Positions 52,860 to 62,322 are shown, counted from the first letter of the stretch. The stretch: DNA of 64,000 nt from Falsiroseomonas selenitidurans (GCF_012103215.1 NZ_JAAVNE010000014.1:1-64000), one strand, 5' to 3'. Notes: generated from the sequence alone by a model not told the origin. Numbers and translations are program-made.

Positions 52860-53320
52860 CACAGCGCCTTGCGGAACCAGACGCGCGCATGGCCGGCCGG
52901 CATGCCGTCCAGCCGGCCGAATTCCGTGTAGCCATTGGCTTCCCAGAAGCCGGGCGCCTGGAAGCTGAAAGTGTCCGTGTAGGCCTGGGCGCAGCCGCGC
53001 TCCCGCGCGATGGCCTCCGCCCGCTGCAGCAGTTCCGAGCCGACGCCCTTGCCGCGCAGGTCGCGCGACAGCCACAGCCAGTCGATGAACAGCCAGCCCC
53101 AGAAGGTGAGGCCGAGCAGCCCGCCGCGGGCGCTGCCATCCGCCGCGCGGGCCAGCAGGGTCACCGGCTCCCGGTCATAGGGGCCGCCCATCTCCTGGTT
53201 GAAGCTGTGCAGGCCGCGCTGGATGGCGGCGACGGCGTCGAGTTCGGGGAAGGTGTCCTCGGAGATCTCCACCCCCGCATCCGGGCTCATGCCGCGCCGG
53301 GTGCCCTTCGCCTGCGCCAT
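52859..53320 (-). CDS. GNAT-family N-acetyltransferase
   Basis: Acetyltransferase of 153 residues. Acetyl-CoA loop DLRGKGVGSELLQRAE, then TDTFSFQAPGFWEANGYTEFG. This pattern occurs in small detoxifying or ribosome/peptide acetyltransferases; the substrate is unknown. Start at 53320 behind GGGAG; an ATG at 53290 is possible. Coupled with the sulfotransferase. Confidence 0.9.
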   Translation of the reverse strand: MAQAKGTRRGMSPDAGVEISEDTFPELDAVAAIQRGLHSFNQEMGGPYDREPVTLLARAADGSARGGLLGLTFWGWLFIDWLWLSRDLRGKGVGSELLQRAEAIARERGCAQAYTDTFSFQAPGFWEANGYTEFGRLDGMPAGHARVWFRKAL

Positions 53321-53388
53321 CGCTCTCCCGCCCTCCGTGTGCTGCGGCGCGGCAAGTGGCCATAAGCCGGGGCGGCTGAAAAGCCCCG

Positions 53389-54024
53389 TCAGCCTCGGCG
53401 CAGCGCCATCAGGGCCTCCGCCAGGGCCCGCACTTCCCCGGCCGCGACGGAACGCGGGGCGGCCTCCGTCACGCCGAGGCCGCCGGCGAAGGCCTGGGCG
53501 ATGCCGGTGCGGTTGCCGATGGCGGGCTCCAGTCGCCGCAACTGGCGCTTGTCCAGCGCCGCCAGCACCTGGGCCAGCAGCTTGCCGCTGGCCGGCGCGC
53601 GGTTCAGCGCGATGGCGGTGGGCCGCTTCTCGCCGCGCGCCAGGTCCAGCGTCGCGTCCATCGCCCAGAGGTCGGCGGAGGAAGGCTGCAACGGCACCAG
53701 CACCAGGTCGGCGCCGCGGATGGCGATGCGCGCATCGGTATCGGCATGCGGCGGCGTGTCCAGCAGCACCACGTCATGCGCGCCGCGCAGCCGGTCCAGC
53801 GCCGCCGGCACGCGCCAGCCGGCGGGGGCTTCCAGCACGAAGGGCAGGGCGCGCGGCCCGGCCTTGGCGCGTTCCGCCGCCCAGCGCGCCAGGGTCTGCT
53901 GCGGGTCGGTATCCAGCACCGCAACGCGATGCCCCTGGCCGGCCAGGGCGGCGGCCAGGTTGGCGGTCAGGGTCGATTTGCCCGCGCCGCCCTTGCGCTG
54001 TGCGACCGCCACCACGAAGGCCAT
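53389..54024 (-). CDS. Orphan ParA-family ATPase
   Basis: Deviant-Walker ATPase of 211 residues. KGGAGKST near residue 11, DTDPQQTLARW, LLDTPPH and LVPLQPSSADLWA are the family motifs. It has no N-terminal DNA-binding extension. No parB or parS-like sequence is near, so it may position another cargo such as a protein cluster, rather than a chromosome. It is alone on its strand. Confidence 0.9.
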   Translation of the reverse strand: MAFVVAVAQRKGGAGKSTLTANLAAALAGQGHRVAVLDTDPQQTLARWAAERAKAGPRALPFVLEAPAGWRVPAALDRLRGAHDVVLLDTPPHADTDARIAIRGADLVLVPLQPSSADLWAMDATLDLARGEKRPTAIALNRAPASGKLLAQVLAALDKRQLRRLEPAIGNRTGIAQAFAGGLGVTEAAPRSVAAGEVRALAEALMALRRG

Positions 54025-54077
54025 GCCTGCGACTCCAGCTTGGGTTGCGGCCGGAGCCTAGCATAGCGGTGGCCTGA

Positions 54078-54461
54078 CTATGGTCGCGGCTCCATCCCTG
54101 GCGCCCGCGGGTTGTCCGGCGCGCGGCCGGCGCCGGGGCGTGGCGGGATCGGGCTGTCGCCGAAATCGCTCCACCCGTCGCTGCGGCGCGGCTGCCGGGC
54201 GCCGGGCACGGGGGGCGCCGGCATGGTCTGGTGGTCCGGCGGCGGGGCGGTGCGCGGCGCCAGGTTGCGCGGCGCGCCGACGCCATCCGCCGGGCCGGGC
54301 GGCGGGTTCGCCTGCGCCGGCGGCGGCGAGCGCGGCATCTCGGTGGCCGGTGGCACCGCATTGGCGGCGGGGCCGCCCTGCAGCAGGTTCTGCGCCGCGG
54401 CCGGCTTGGCCATGCCCAGCGGCAGCAGCAGGGTGAGGGTCAACAGAGTGACGTTTCGCAT
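54078..54461 (-). CDS. Exported proline-rich hypothetical protein
   Basis: Short protein of 127 residues. The signal peptide is MRNVTLLTLTLLLPLGMAKPAAAQ. The mature 100 residues are low-complexity, rich in Pro, Ala and Gly (PPPAQANPPPGP), likely disordered. No function is apparent. It diverges from the NAD(P)HX repair gene, 64 bases between starts. Confidence 0.6.
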   Translation of the reverse strand: MRNVTLLTLTLLLPLGMAKPAAAQNLLQGGPAANAVPPATEMPRSPPPAQANPPPGPADGVGAPRNLAPRTAPPPDHQTMPAPPVPGARQPRRSDGWSDFGDSPIPPRPGAGRAPDNPRAPGMEPRP

Positions 54462-54525
54462 GCCCCGATAGCGCGGCAGCGGCCGATGGGTTCGCCGCGG
54501 CCGGCAGGCGGCCTATCCTGCCGGC

Positions 54526-55980
54526 ATGGAATGGCCGCCCGAATTGCTGACGCCCGCCGAGATGGCCCGCGCCGATGCGGCGGCGATCGCCGGCGGCCTT
54601 CCCGGCCTGCGCCTGATGGAAGCCGCCGGCACCGCCGTGGCCCGCGCCATCCGCCGGCGCTTCCGCCCGGCCCCGACGCTGGTGCTGGCCGGGCCGGGCA
54701 ACAATGGCGGCGACGGTTATGTGGTGGCCCGGCTGCTGGAGCAGGCTGGCTGGCCGGTGGCGGTCGCCGCGCTGGCGCCGCCCGCGCCCGGTGGCGATGC
54801 CGCGGCGATGGCGGCGCGCTGGCGCGGGCCGACCCGCCCCTTCAACGCGGCGGAAGCCGGCCGCGCCGGGCTGGTGGTGGATGCGGTGTTCGGCGCCGGC
54901 CTTTCCCGCCCGGTCGAAGGCCTGGTGGCGGCGGTGCTGGCGGCGGCGCGGGGCCCGCTGGTGGCGGTGGACATGCCAAGCGGCGTCGACGGTGCAACCG
55001 GCGCCGTCGCCGGCTTTGCGCCCCGGGCGGCACTCACCGTCACCTTCTTCCGCCTGAAGCCGGGCCACCTGCTGTATCCCGGGCGCGGGCTCTGCGGCGA
55101 ATTGGTGCTGGCCGATATCGGCCTGCCGGCGGCGGTGCTGCCGGCGATCGGCCCGCGCGCCTTCCGCAACGGCCCGGCGTTGTGGCGGCTGCCGGTGCCG
55201 GGGGCGGAGGCGCACAAATACGCGCGCGGCCATGTCGCGGTGGCGGCCGGCCCGGGGATGACCGGCGCCGCCCGCCTGGTCGCCGCCGGGGCGCGCCGCA
55301 TCGGCGCCGGGCTGCTGACCATTCTCGCCCCCGATGCCGCGACCGCCGCCGTGCTGCGCACCGCGGAGGCCGGGGTGATGGTGGCCACCGGGGCGCCGGC
55401 TGAACTGCTGGCCGATGCGCGGATCGGCGCCTGGGTGATCGGCCCCGGCCTGCCGCCCCTGGCCGCGACGCTGGACCTGCTGCGCCAGGCGGTGGCGGCC
55501 GGGCGGCAGGTGGTGGCCGATGCCGGCGCGCTGCGGGCCGCCGCCGGCCGCCCCGTGGCGCTGGCCGGCTGCGCCGTGCTGACACCCCATGCCGGGGAAT
55601 TCGCCGCGCTGTTCGGCCCGCCCGGTGCGGACCGCCCCGCCGCCGTCCGCGCCGCGGCGCGCGCCACCGGCACCGTGGTGCTGCTGAAGGGCGCGGACAG
55701 CCTGGTGGCGGCGCCGGATGGGCGGCTCGCCATCAACAGCAATGCGCCACCCTGGCTGGCCACCGGCGGCACCGGGGATGTGCTGGCGGGGATGGTGGCG
55801 GGGCTGCTGGCACAGGGCATGCCGCCTTTCGAGGCCGCCTGCGCCGCCTGCCACCTGCACGGCGCCGCCGCCACGCGGCTGGGCCCCGGCCTGCTGGCGG
55901 AGGATCTGCCCGCCGCGCTGCCGGGGCTGCTGGCGCCGATGTTGCTCGACGCCCCGCCTCACTTCGGGCATGATTTCTGA
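54526..55980 (+). CDS. nnr: Bifunctional NAD(P)H-hydrate repair enzyme
   Basis: Fusion enzyme of 484 residues that repairs damaged hydrated NAD(P)H. The N-terminal epimerase domain (about 1-205) has GPGNNGGDGYVVARLL and DMPSGVDGATG; the C-terminal ADP-dependent dehydratase (about 215-480) has LTPHAGEFAALFG and ATGGTGDVLAGMVAGLLAQG. Both domains look complete. It is 21 bases before malonyl-CoA decarboxylase. Confidence 0.94.
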   Translation: MEWPPELLTPAEMARADAAAIAGGLPGLRLMEAAGTAVARAIRRRFRPAPTLVLAGPGNNGGDGYVVARLLEQAGWPVAVAALAPPAPGGDAAAMAARWRGPTRPFNAAEAGRAGLVVDAVFGAGLSRPVEGLVAAVLAAARGPLVAVDMPSGVDGATGAVAGFAPRAALTVTFFRLKPGHLLYPGRGLCGELVLADIGLPAAVLPAIGPRAFRNGPALWRLPVPGAEAHKYARGHVAVAAGPGMTGAARLVAAGARRIGAGLLTILAPDAATAAVLRTAEAGVMVATGAPAELLADARIGAWVIGPGLPPLAATLDLLRQAVAAGRQVVADAGALRAAAGRPVALAGCAVLTPHAGEFAALFGPPGADRPAAVRAAARATGTVVLLKGADSLVAAPDGRLAINSNAPPWLATGGTGDVLAGMVAGLLAQGMPPFEAACAACHLHGAAATRLGPGLLAEDLPAALPGLLAPMLLDAPPHFGHDF

Positions 55981-56001
55981 AACATGCTGAAAGGTTCCGT
56001 G

Positions 56002-57441
56002 ATGTCGGATGTGGCCGCACCGCCGGGCCTGATCGACCGTGCCCTGCGCCGCGTCACCGCGTTGTGGCGCGACATCGCTTCCTCCACCCCGGCGGAAGCG
56101 GATGGCATCGCCGCGCAGATGCGCGCCTGCCTGGAGGCCCGCGGCGGCGAGGTTTCCGCCCGCTCCCGCGCCGCGCGGCTGGCGCAGAGCTACCTGGCGG
56201 CGGACCATGCGGCGCGCGGCGAATTCCTGCTCGCCCTCGCCGGCTTCGATTCGGACGCCGCGGCGGTGGCCGAGGCGTGGGAGGCGGTGGCTGCCGCGCC
56301 GGATGCCGCCGCCCGCGCCGGCGCCAAGGCAAGGCTGCGCCGGGTGCTGGAGCCGCCGCGCCTGCGCCTGATGACGCAGTTCACCACCATCCCGGACGGG
56401 GTGAAGTTCCTGGTGGAGCTGCGCGCCGACCTGATGGCGCGGATGAAGGGGGAGCCGCTGCTGCAGGCGCTGGAGGCGGACCTGCGCGGCCTGCTGGCCA
56501 GCTGGTTCGATGTGGGCTTCCTGGAGCTGCGGCGCATCGACTGGACCTCCCCGGCCGAATTGCTGGAGAAGCTGGTGGGGTATGAGGCGGTGCACCGCAT
56601 CCGCACCTGGCGCGACCTGAAGAACCGGTTGGATTCCGACCGCCGCTGCTACGCCTTCTTCCACCCGCGCATGCCGGACGAGCCGCTGATCTTCGTCGAG
56701 GTCGCGCTGGTGGAAGGCATGGCCGCCAGCGTGCAGGGGCTGCTGGACGAAAAGGCACCGCTGCTGGATGCGCGCAAGGCGGACACCGCGGTGTTCTACT
56801 CGATCAACAACTGCCAGCGCGGGCTGGATGGCATCTCGTTCGGCAATTTCCTGATCAAGCGGGTGGTGGAGGTGCTGAGCGCGGAGTTCGGCAATCTGAG
56901 CTGCTTCGCCACCCTCTCCCCCATCCCCGGCTTCCGCGCCTGGCTGGATGAGAAGCTGGAGGCCGGCGACACCACGCTGGTCACGGAGGAGGAAGCCCAG
57001 GCCCTGCGCCTGGTGGCGCCGCCTGACCCGGCGCTGGCCGCCCCGGGGGCGGAGGCGGGCGTTGCGGTGGCGGAGACGCCGGGCCAGACGCTGCGCCGGC
57101 TGATCGCGCGGCGCGGCTGGGCGCGGGTGGAGGCGGCGTCCCGCCAGCTGGAGCCAATCCTGACCCGCGCCTGCGCCCGCTACCTGCTGGCGGAATCCGG
57201 CCGCGGCGGCCGCCGCGCGCGCGACCCGGTGGCGCATTTCCACTTGTCCAACGGCGCCCGGGTGGAACGGCTGAACTGGCGGGGCGACACCTCGGAGAAG
57301 GGGTTCAGGGAGGCCTGCGGGCTGATGGTGAACTACCGCTACGACCCCGCGAACATCGAGGACTACCACGAGCAATATGCCGGCGAGGGCAAGCGCGCCG
57401 CCTCGCCCGCGCTGCGCAAGCTGGCCAAGAGCTTCCTGTAG
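56002..57441 (+). CDS. Malonyl-CoA decarboxylase
   Basis: Enzyme of 479 residues converting malonyl-CoA to acetyl-CoA and CO2. Helical N-terminal domain (to about 160), then a GNAT-fold catalytic domain. FATLSPIPGF carries the catalytic Ser and VAHFHLSNGARVERLNW the His. The start at 56002 follows AAAGG; an ATG at 55984 would add six residues. No malonyl-CoA synthetase or transporter gene of the mat type is adjacent. Confidence 0.94.
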   Translation: MSDVAAPPGLIDRALRRVTALWRDIASSTPAEADGIAAQMRACLEARGGEVSARSRAARLAQSYLAADHAARGEFLLALAGFDSDAAAVAEAWEAVAAAPDAAARAGAKARLRRVLEPPRLRLMTQFTTIPDGVKFLVELRADLMARMKGEPLLQALEADLRGLLASWFDVGFLELRRIDWTSPAELLEKLVGYEAVHRIRTWRDLKNRLDSDRRCYAFFHPRMPDEPLIFVEVALVEGMAASVQGLLDEKAPLLDARKADTAVFYSINNCQRGLDGISFGNFLIKRVVEVLSAEFGNLSCFATLSPIPGFRAWLDEKLEAGDTTLVTEEEAQALRLVAPPDPALAAPGAEAGVAVAETPGQTLRRLIARRGWARVEAASRQLEPILTRACARYLLAESGRGGRRARDPVAHFHLSNGARVERLNWRGDTSEKGFREACGLMVNYRYDPANIEDYHEQYAGEGKRAASPALRKLAKSFL

Positions 57442-57519
57442 GCCCCGGCCCTTCCGGCCCCGGCTTGAGAAGCCGCGCCGCGCCTGCAAGGATCGCCGGG
57501 GAAACGTCGGGGCGTCAGG

Positions 57520-58716
57520 GTGCAGATCGGGGGGATGGGCGGCGGCGTGCTGGGCGTGCCGGATGCCCGGCGCATCCTGGCGGTGGGGTTGCTGGTCTCC
57601 GTCGCCCGCTGGCTGGAGATGCTGGTGGTCGGCGTGGTGGTCTGGCAGCAGACGCAATCCGCCTTCCTGGTCGCCATGATGACGCTGCTGCGGCTGCTGC
57701 CCATGGGGCTGTTCGGCGCCTTCCTGGGCGTGGCGGCAGACCGGGTGCAGCGGCGCGCGGCGCTGCTGGCGATGCTGGCGGTGCAGGTGGCGACCGCTTC
57801 CGTGCTCGGCGGCCTCGCCCTGGCCGGGGTGCTGGACGCCTGGCACCTGGCGGTGGCGAGCTTCGTCGGCGGCTTCGTCTGGGCGGCCGACAACCCGGTG
57901 CGCCGGATGATGCTGGGGGAGGTGGTGGGCGCGGCGCGGATGGCGCGGGCCATTTCGCTCGATGTCGTGGTGAACAATGCCAGCCGCATCGCCGGGCCGG
58001 CGGTGGGCGGCACGCTGCTCGCCGCCTTCGGGCTCGGCCCGGCCTTCCTGGTCTGCGCGCTGTTCTACGGCTTCGCCGGCGCCGTCGCGCTGCGGCTTGA
58101 TTTCCGCAGCGAGATCGCACCGCGCCGCGCCGGCGTGTGGCGCGACATGCGTGACAGCTTCGGCCTGGTGCTGCGCACGCCCGGCATGGCCGGCGTGATG
58201 GTGGTGACGCTGATCTTCAACGTCTTCGGCTGGCCGCTTTCGTCCATGATCCCGGTCATCGGCCAGGAGAGGCTGGGGCTGGGGGCGGAGGGCGTCGGGT
58301 TGATCGCGGCGATGGACGGCATCGGCGCGCTGCTGGGCGCGGCGCTGCTGGTGCCACTGGTGCGGCCGGCCTGGTATCGGAACATCTATGCCGGCGGCAC
58401 AGCGCTCTATTGCGGCCTGTTCGCGGTCTTCGCGCTGATGCCGCATGCCCTCCCGGCGGCGCTGGCGCTGCTGCTGGTGGGCATCGGCAATGCCGGCTTC
58501 GCGGCGATGCAGGCCACGTTGGTCTACACCACGGCACCGCCCGAGATGCGCTCCCGCGCCCTTGGCGTGCTGTCCGCCTGCATCGGGCTGGGGCTGGTGG
58601 GCTTCCTGCACCTCGGTGCGATGGCGAACTGGCTGGGCGCGCCGGCGGCAACCGTGCTGATCGGCGCGGAGGGCGTGCTGGCGCTGGTGCTGACGCGCCG
58701 GCTGTGGCGCGGCTGA
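57520..58716 (+). CDS. Major facilitator transporter, EntS-like (MFS_3)
   Basis: Membrane transporter of 398 residues with about twelve helices. The segment FLGVAADRVQRRAAL is the conserved loop between helices 2 and 3, and NPVRRMMLGEVVG and ISLDVVVNNASRIAGPAVGG fit the MFS_3 group that includes siderophore exporters. Substrate unknown. The GTG at 57520 is taken; an ATG at 57535 is possible. Confidence 0.88.
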   Translation: MQIGGMGGGVLGVPDARRILAVGLLVSVARWLEMLVVGVVVWQQTQSAFLVAMMTLLRLLPMGLFGAFLGVAADRVQRRAALLAMLAVQVATASVLGGLALAGVLDAWHLAVASFVGGFVWAADNPVRRMMLGEVVGAARMARAISLDVVVNNASRIAGPAVGGTLLAAFGLGPAFLVCALFYGFAGAVALRLDFRSEIAPRRAGVWRDMRDSFGLVLRTPGMAGVMVVTLIFNVFGWPLSSMIPVIGQERLGLGAEGVGLIAAMDGIGALLGAALLVPLVRPAWYRNIYAGGTALYCGLFAVFALMPHALPAALALLLVGIGNAGFAAMQATLVYTTAPPEMRSRALGVLSACIGLGLVGFLHLGAMANWLGAPAATVLIGAEGVLALVLTRRLWRG

Positions 58717-58792
58717 CCGCCGGCCACGTCAAGACGCTTGCGCCGCCGCGCCGGCCTCGGCCAAATGTCGTGACAAACAGGAGGCATCAACG

Positions 58793-59764
58793 ATGCAACG
58801 CATCACGCGCCGCGCCGCGCTGGCGGCCGGGCTTGCCCTTCCCGCGCTGGGCCTGCCCGCTTCGGCGCAGGCGCGCTTTCCGGACCGTCCGATCCGGCTG
58901 ATCATTCCCTGGACGCCGGGCGGCCCGGCCGATGGCGGCTTCCGCATCCTGGCGGAGCTGGTGGGGCAGAAGCTCGGCCAGTCCGTGATCGTGGAGAACA
59001 AGCCCGGCGCCGCCGGCATCCTCGGCGCCATGGCGTTGAAGGAGGCGCGGCCGGATGGCACCACCATCTCCCAGATGCATATGGGCGTGGTGCGGCAGAT
59101 GCTGCTGAACCCGCGCCCGCCCTACCATCCCATCGACGACCTCACCTACATCCTGCAGATCACCGGCTTCGTCATGGGCACGGTGGTGCGCGCCGATGCG
59201 CCGTGGAAGACGCTGCCCGAACTGCTGGACCATGCGCGCGCCAACCCCGGCAAGCTGAACTTCGGCACGCTCGGCATCGGCTCCACCCAGCACCTGGCGA
59301 TGGAGCGGATCGGCCTGGCCAGCGGCGTCACCTGGCAGCATGTGCCCTATCGCGGCACCTCGGACACGCTGCGCGCGCTGCTGGGCGGGGAGATCCACTT
59401 CGCCTCCGAATCCTCCGGCTGGGCACCGCTGGTGCTGAGCGGGCAGTTGCGGCTGCTGGCGCTGTACAGCTCCGCCCGCGCCGCGCGCTTCCCGGATGTG
59501 CCGACGCTGCGCGACCTCGGCATGGACATCGTCATCGACAGTCCCGGCGGGCTGATCGGGCCGCGCGGCATGGATGCGGATGTGGTGAAGGTGCTGGCCG
59601 ATGCGTTCCGCGCGGCCGCGCAGGACCCGCGCCATGTCGAATTCCTGGCCCGGCTGGACCAGCCGCTGATGCTGGCCGATGGCGCCGCCTATCGCGCCTC
59701 CATGCAGCAGGCGATGGTCGATGAACGGGCGCTGCTCGGCCGGTTGAACCTGCTGCCGGCGTGA
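58793..59764 (+). CDS. Bug-family tripartite tricarboxylate receptor
   Basis: Exported receptor of 323 residues. A Tat-like leader (ITRRAALAAGLALPALG) with cleavage near ASAQA. The mature part has FPDRPIRLIIPWTPGGPADGGFR, VENKPGAAGILG, and GTLGIGSTQHLAME, diagnostic of Bug proteins. Strong ribosome site AGGAGG. No TctAB genes nearby. It may serve the 2-oxoglutarate oxygenase gene 63 bases downstream. Followed by a perfect hairpin. Confidence 0.92.
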   Translation: MQRITRRAALAAGLALPALGLPASAQARFPDRPIRLIIPWTPGGPADGGFRILAELVGQKLGQSVIVENKPGAAGILGAMALKEARPDGTTISQMHMGVVRQMLLNPRPPYHPIDDLTYILQITGFVMGTVVRADAPWKTLPELLDHARANPGKLNFGTLGIGSTQHLAMERIGLASGVTWQHVPYRGTSDTLRALLGGEIHFASESSGWAPLVLSGQLRLLALYSSARAARFPDVPTLRDLGMDIVIDSPGGLIGPRGMDADVVKVLADAFRAAAQDPRHVEFLARLDQPLMLADGAAYRASMQQAMVDERALLGRLNLLPA

Positions 59765-59770
59765 CGCGGG

Positions 59771-59795
59771 TTGCACCCGGCCGCACCGGGTGCAA
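59771..59795. terminator. Perfect 10-bp hairpin after the Bug receptor gene
   Basis: TTGCACCCGG (59771-59780) and CCGGGTGCAA (59786-59795) with loop CCGCA. Its position six bases after the stop and in front of the oxygenase gene mirrors the hairpin after the other receptor gene at 13109. Confidence 0.6.
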
Positions 59796-59827
59796 GCCTT
59801 TGCCGCAAGAGACCGTGGAGGATCGTG

Positions 59828-60817
59828 ATGAGCGACAGCATTCCCGTCCTGGACCTGGCGCCGCTGCGGGATGGCACGCCGGGCGCGCTGGACCGGCTGG
59901 GGGAGGAACTGCGCCGCGCCTTCACCGAGGTGGGCTTCTACTTCGTGCGCAACCACGGCATTCCGCAGGCGCTGCTGGACGAGACCTTCGCCGCCGCGGA
60001 ACGCTTCCACGCGCAGCCGATCGAGGCGAAGCTGGCGCTGAAGATCAATGAGCACAACATCGGCTACATGCCGATGCGCGGCGCCACCACGCGGGTGAAC
60101 GCGGTGGGCGAGGTGGCGCTGCCGAACGCGAACGAGGCCATCTTCTTCAAGCGCGAATTGCCGGCGGACCATCCTGACGTGGTGGGCCGGGTGCGCTTCC
60201 GCGGCCTGAACCAATGGCCGGACCTGCCCGGCTTCCGGGCGCAGGTGCTGGCCGCCTGCGATGCCTTCGAGGGTCTCGGCCTGCGCCTGCTGCCGCTCTA
60301 CGCCCGCGCGCTCGGCCTGCCGGCGGATTTCTTCGCGCCCCATTTCAAGGAGCCGATGTACACGCTGCGGATGTCGCACTACCCGCAGCAGGCCCCCACG
60401 GCGCCGGAGAACGAGTTCGGCATCGCGCCGCATGTGGACACCAGCTTCATGACCATCCTGGCGCAGAACCGCATCCCGGGCCTGTCGCTGCGGATGCCGG
60501 GCGGCGACTGGGTCGATGCGCCGGCGCCGGAGGGCGCGCTGCTGATCAATGGCGGCATGATGCTGCGCCGCTGGACCGACAAGCGCTTCCTGGCCACGCC
60601 GCACCGGGTGATCAACCGCTCCGGTCAGGAACGCTACGCCATCCCCTTCTTCATGGATGCCGGCTACCGCGCGGTGATGGCGCCGATCACCGAGGATGGC
60701 AGCGCGGGGCGGGAACCGCCGATCACCTATCCCGACTTCATGACCGGCTACCAGCGCAGCAACTTCCACCATGCGGCGGACGACAAGGCGGAGAAGGTGG
60801 CGATGCAGGGGGCCTGA
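59828..60817 (+). CDS. 2-oxoglutarate/Fe(II) oxygenase, isopenicillin-N-synthase family
   Basis: Non-heme iron oxygenase of 329 residues. Iron ligands are His and Asp in PHVDTSF and the distal His in TPHRVIN; RYAIPFF supplies the Arg that binds 2-oxoglutarate. The N-terminal VGFYFVRNHGIP is the DIOX_N domain. Hydroxylation of an unknown small molecule is likely. Start at 59828 behind GGAGGA. Possibly co-transcribed with the Bug receptor gene. Confidence 0.92.
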   Translation: MSDSIPVLDLAPLRDGTPGALDRLGEELRRAFTEVGFYFVRNHGIPQALLDETFAAAERFHAQPIEAKLALKINEHNIGYMPMRGATTRVNAVGEVALPNANEAIFFKRELPADHPDVVGRVRFRGLNQWPDLPGFRAQVLAACDAFEGLGLRLLPLYARALGLPADFFAPHFKEPMYTLRMSHYPQQAPTAPENEFGIAPHVDTSFMTILAQNRIPGLSLRMPGGDWVDAPAPEGALLINGGMMLRRWTDKRFLATPHRVINRSGQERYAIPFFMDAGYRAVMAPITEDGSAGREPPITYPDFMTGYQRSNFHHAADDKAEKVAMQGA

Positions 60818-60847
60818 AGCGCGCCCTATCGGTCAGTTGAACCTTGG

Positions 60848-61888
60848 TCAGTTCAGGGCGAAGCGGACGGTGATGCGGGACCCCGGGCCGCCGGCGAATT
60901 CCACCAGCCCGCCGATGGTCTGCGCCATCGCCTGCACGATCCGCCCGCCGAGCCCGGTGCCGGCGGGGGCATGGGCGCCGGCGCCGCCGATGCCGTCATC
61001 CTCCACCCGCAGCACGCCGGCACCATCCTCCTCGGTCAACGTGACGCGGATCGGCCCGCCCTGGGGCAGGTCGGGATAGGCGTATTTCAGCGCATTCGTC
61101 ACCAGCTCGGAGAGGATGACGCCGAGCGAGACGGCGCGGTCCGGCGGCACCTGCAGGTCGGCGCCGGTGAAGTCGATGCGCGCCGTCTCCACGCTGCGGC
61201 CGATTTCCGTCAGCAGGCCGCCCAGATAATCGTTCAGCGCCACCGCGCGCACATCGGCCGAGGTGTAAAGCCGGCGATGCACCTGGGCAACGGCGGCGAT
61301 GCGGTGCCGCACGGCGGCCAGCGCCGCGCGCGCCGCCGGGTCCGCGACCGCGCCTTCCTGCAGCCGCGTCAGGCTGGCGATGATCTGAAGGCTGTTGGCA
61401 ACGCGGTGGTTCACCTCCTGCAGCAGCAGCGCCCGGCTGGCCGCCAGCTCCTCCGCCCGGTCCAGCGCCGCGCGCACCTGCGCCTCGGCCTCCGTCTGCC
61501 GGCGGCGCATCGCGGCGCGGTCCACCGCGCCGTCGATGGCGCGTTGCAGCAGCAGCAGGAAGCTCTCGCCCGGCGTCTTGACCACGAAATCCTCGGCCCC
61601 CGCGCGCAGCGCCGCCACGGCGACGCGCGTCTCGTCCGCGCCGGTGACGAAGATGACCGGCGCCGGCTGGTCGCGCAGCAGGCCCAGCGTCTCCAGCCCA
61701 TCGGCGCCGGGCATGTAGTGATCGAGGCAGATGGCATCGAAGCCGCCCTGCCGGGCGAGCCGCACGCCCGCATCGCCATCATGCGCCGTCACCACCTGCC
61801 GGCCCATCCGCCCGAGGGCCCGCTGCACCAGGCGGCACAGGGCCTGGTCGTCGTCGATGTAGAGGATGCGGGAAGCCGGTTCGCTCAT
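60848..61888 (-). CDS. Receiver-histidine kinase (HisKA_2) signalling protein
   Basis: Protein of 346 residues. A receiver domain (1-120, phospho-Asp D56 in CLDHYMP) is fused to a HisKA_2 histidine kinase: phospho-His H161 in EVNHRVANSLQII and an ATPase domain with SELVTNALKYAYP and EDDGIGG. No membrane segment, so it works in the cytosol downstream of another sensor. Its ATG overlaps the stop of the stand-alone receiver gene. Last gene of a three-gene relay. Confidence 0.92.
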   Translation of the reverse strand: MSEPASRILYIDDDQALCRLVQRALGRMGRQVVTAHDGDAGVRLARQGGFDAICLDHYMPGADGLETLGLLRDQPAPVIFVTGADETRVAVAALRAGAEDFVVKTPGESFLLLLQRAIDGAVDRAAMRRRQTEAEAQVRAALDRAEELAASRALLLQEVNHRVANSLQIIASLTRLQEGAVADPAARAALAAVRHRIAAVAQVHRRLYTSADVRAVALNDYLGGLLTEIGRSVETARIDFTGADLQVPPDRAVSLGVILSELVTNALKYAYPDLPQGGPIRVTLTEEDGAGVLRVEDDGIGGAGAHAPAGTGLGGRIVQAMAQTIGGLVEFAGGPGSRITVRFALN

Positions 61889-62322
61889 GGCGCGGTGGGC
61901 GGCACCTGGATCACCGCGAGGAACAGGCCGAGCTGGCGCACCGCCTGGGCGAAGGTTTCGTAGTTCACCGGCTTGGTGATGTAGACTGAGCAGCCCAGGT
62001 CGTAGCAGCGCCGGATCTCCCGGTCGTCATCGGTCGTGGTCAGCACGATCACCGGTGCGAGCTTCAGCACCGGGTCTGCTTTCAGCCGCGCCAGGATGTC
62101 GATGCCGCTCATATCCGGCAGGTTGAGGTCGAGCAGCACCAGCACCGGCGGGCCGCCCTGGCGGTGCGGGCCGAACAGGTGGTCCATCGCGGCGGTGCCG
62201 GAGGCGAGGTGCAGCACCTCGTTGTAGACGCCGGCGCGCTTCAGATTCTTCTCGATCAGGCGGGCGTGGCCCTCGTCATCCTCGATCATGACGATGGTGA
62301 CGGCCTGGGCGGAGACGTTCAT
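61885..62322 (-). CDS. Stand-alone response-regulator receiver
   Basis: Receiver of 145 residues similar to the Rcp1-type regulators that pair with CHASE3 or phytochrome kinases. Acidic pocket IEDDEGH, phospho-Asp D65 in LLDLNLPD, Thr in LTTTDDD, and Lys117 in ITKPVN. No output domain. Overlaps both neighbours by ATGA. It probably passes phosphate between the sensor kinase and the next protein. Confidence 0.94.
   Translation of the reverse strand: MNVSAQAVTIVMIEDDEGHARLIEKNLKRAGVYNEVLHLASGTAAMDHLFGPHRQGGPPVLVLLDLNLPDMSGIDILARLKADPVLKLAPVIVLTTTDDDREIRRCYDLGCSVYITKPVNYETFAQAVRQLGLFLAVIQVPPTAP

Noticed and set aside
54058..58611. 1,517-codon open frame on the minus strand
   Set aside because: Antisense to nnr, malonyl-CoA decarboxylase and the MFS gene, all with clear family motifs.
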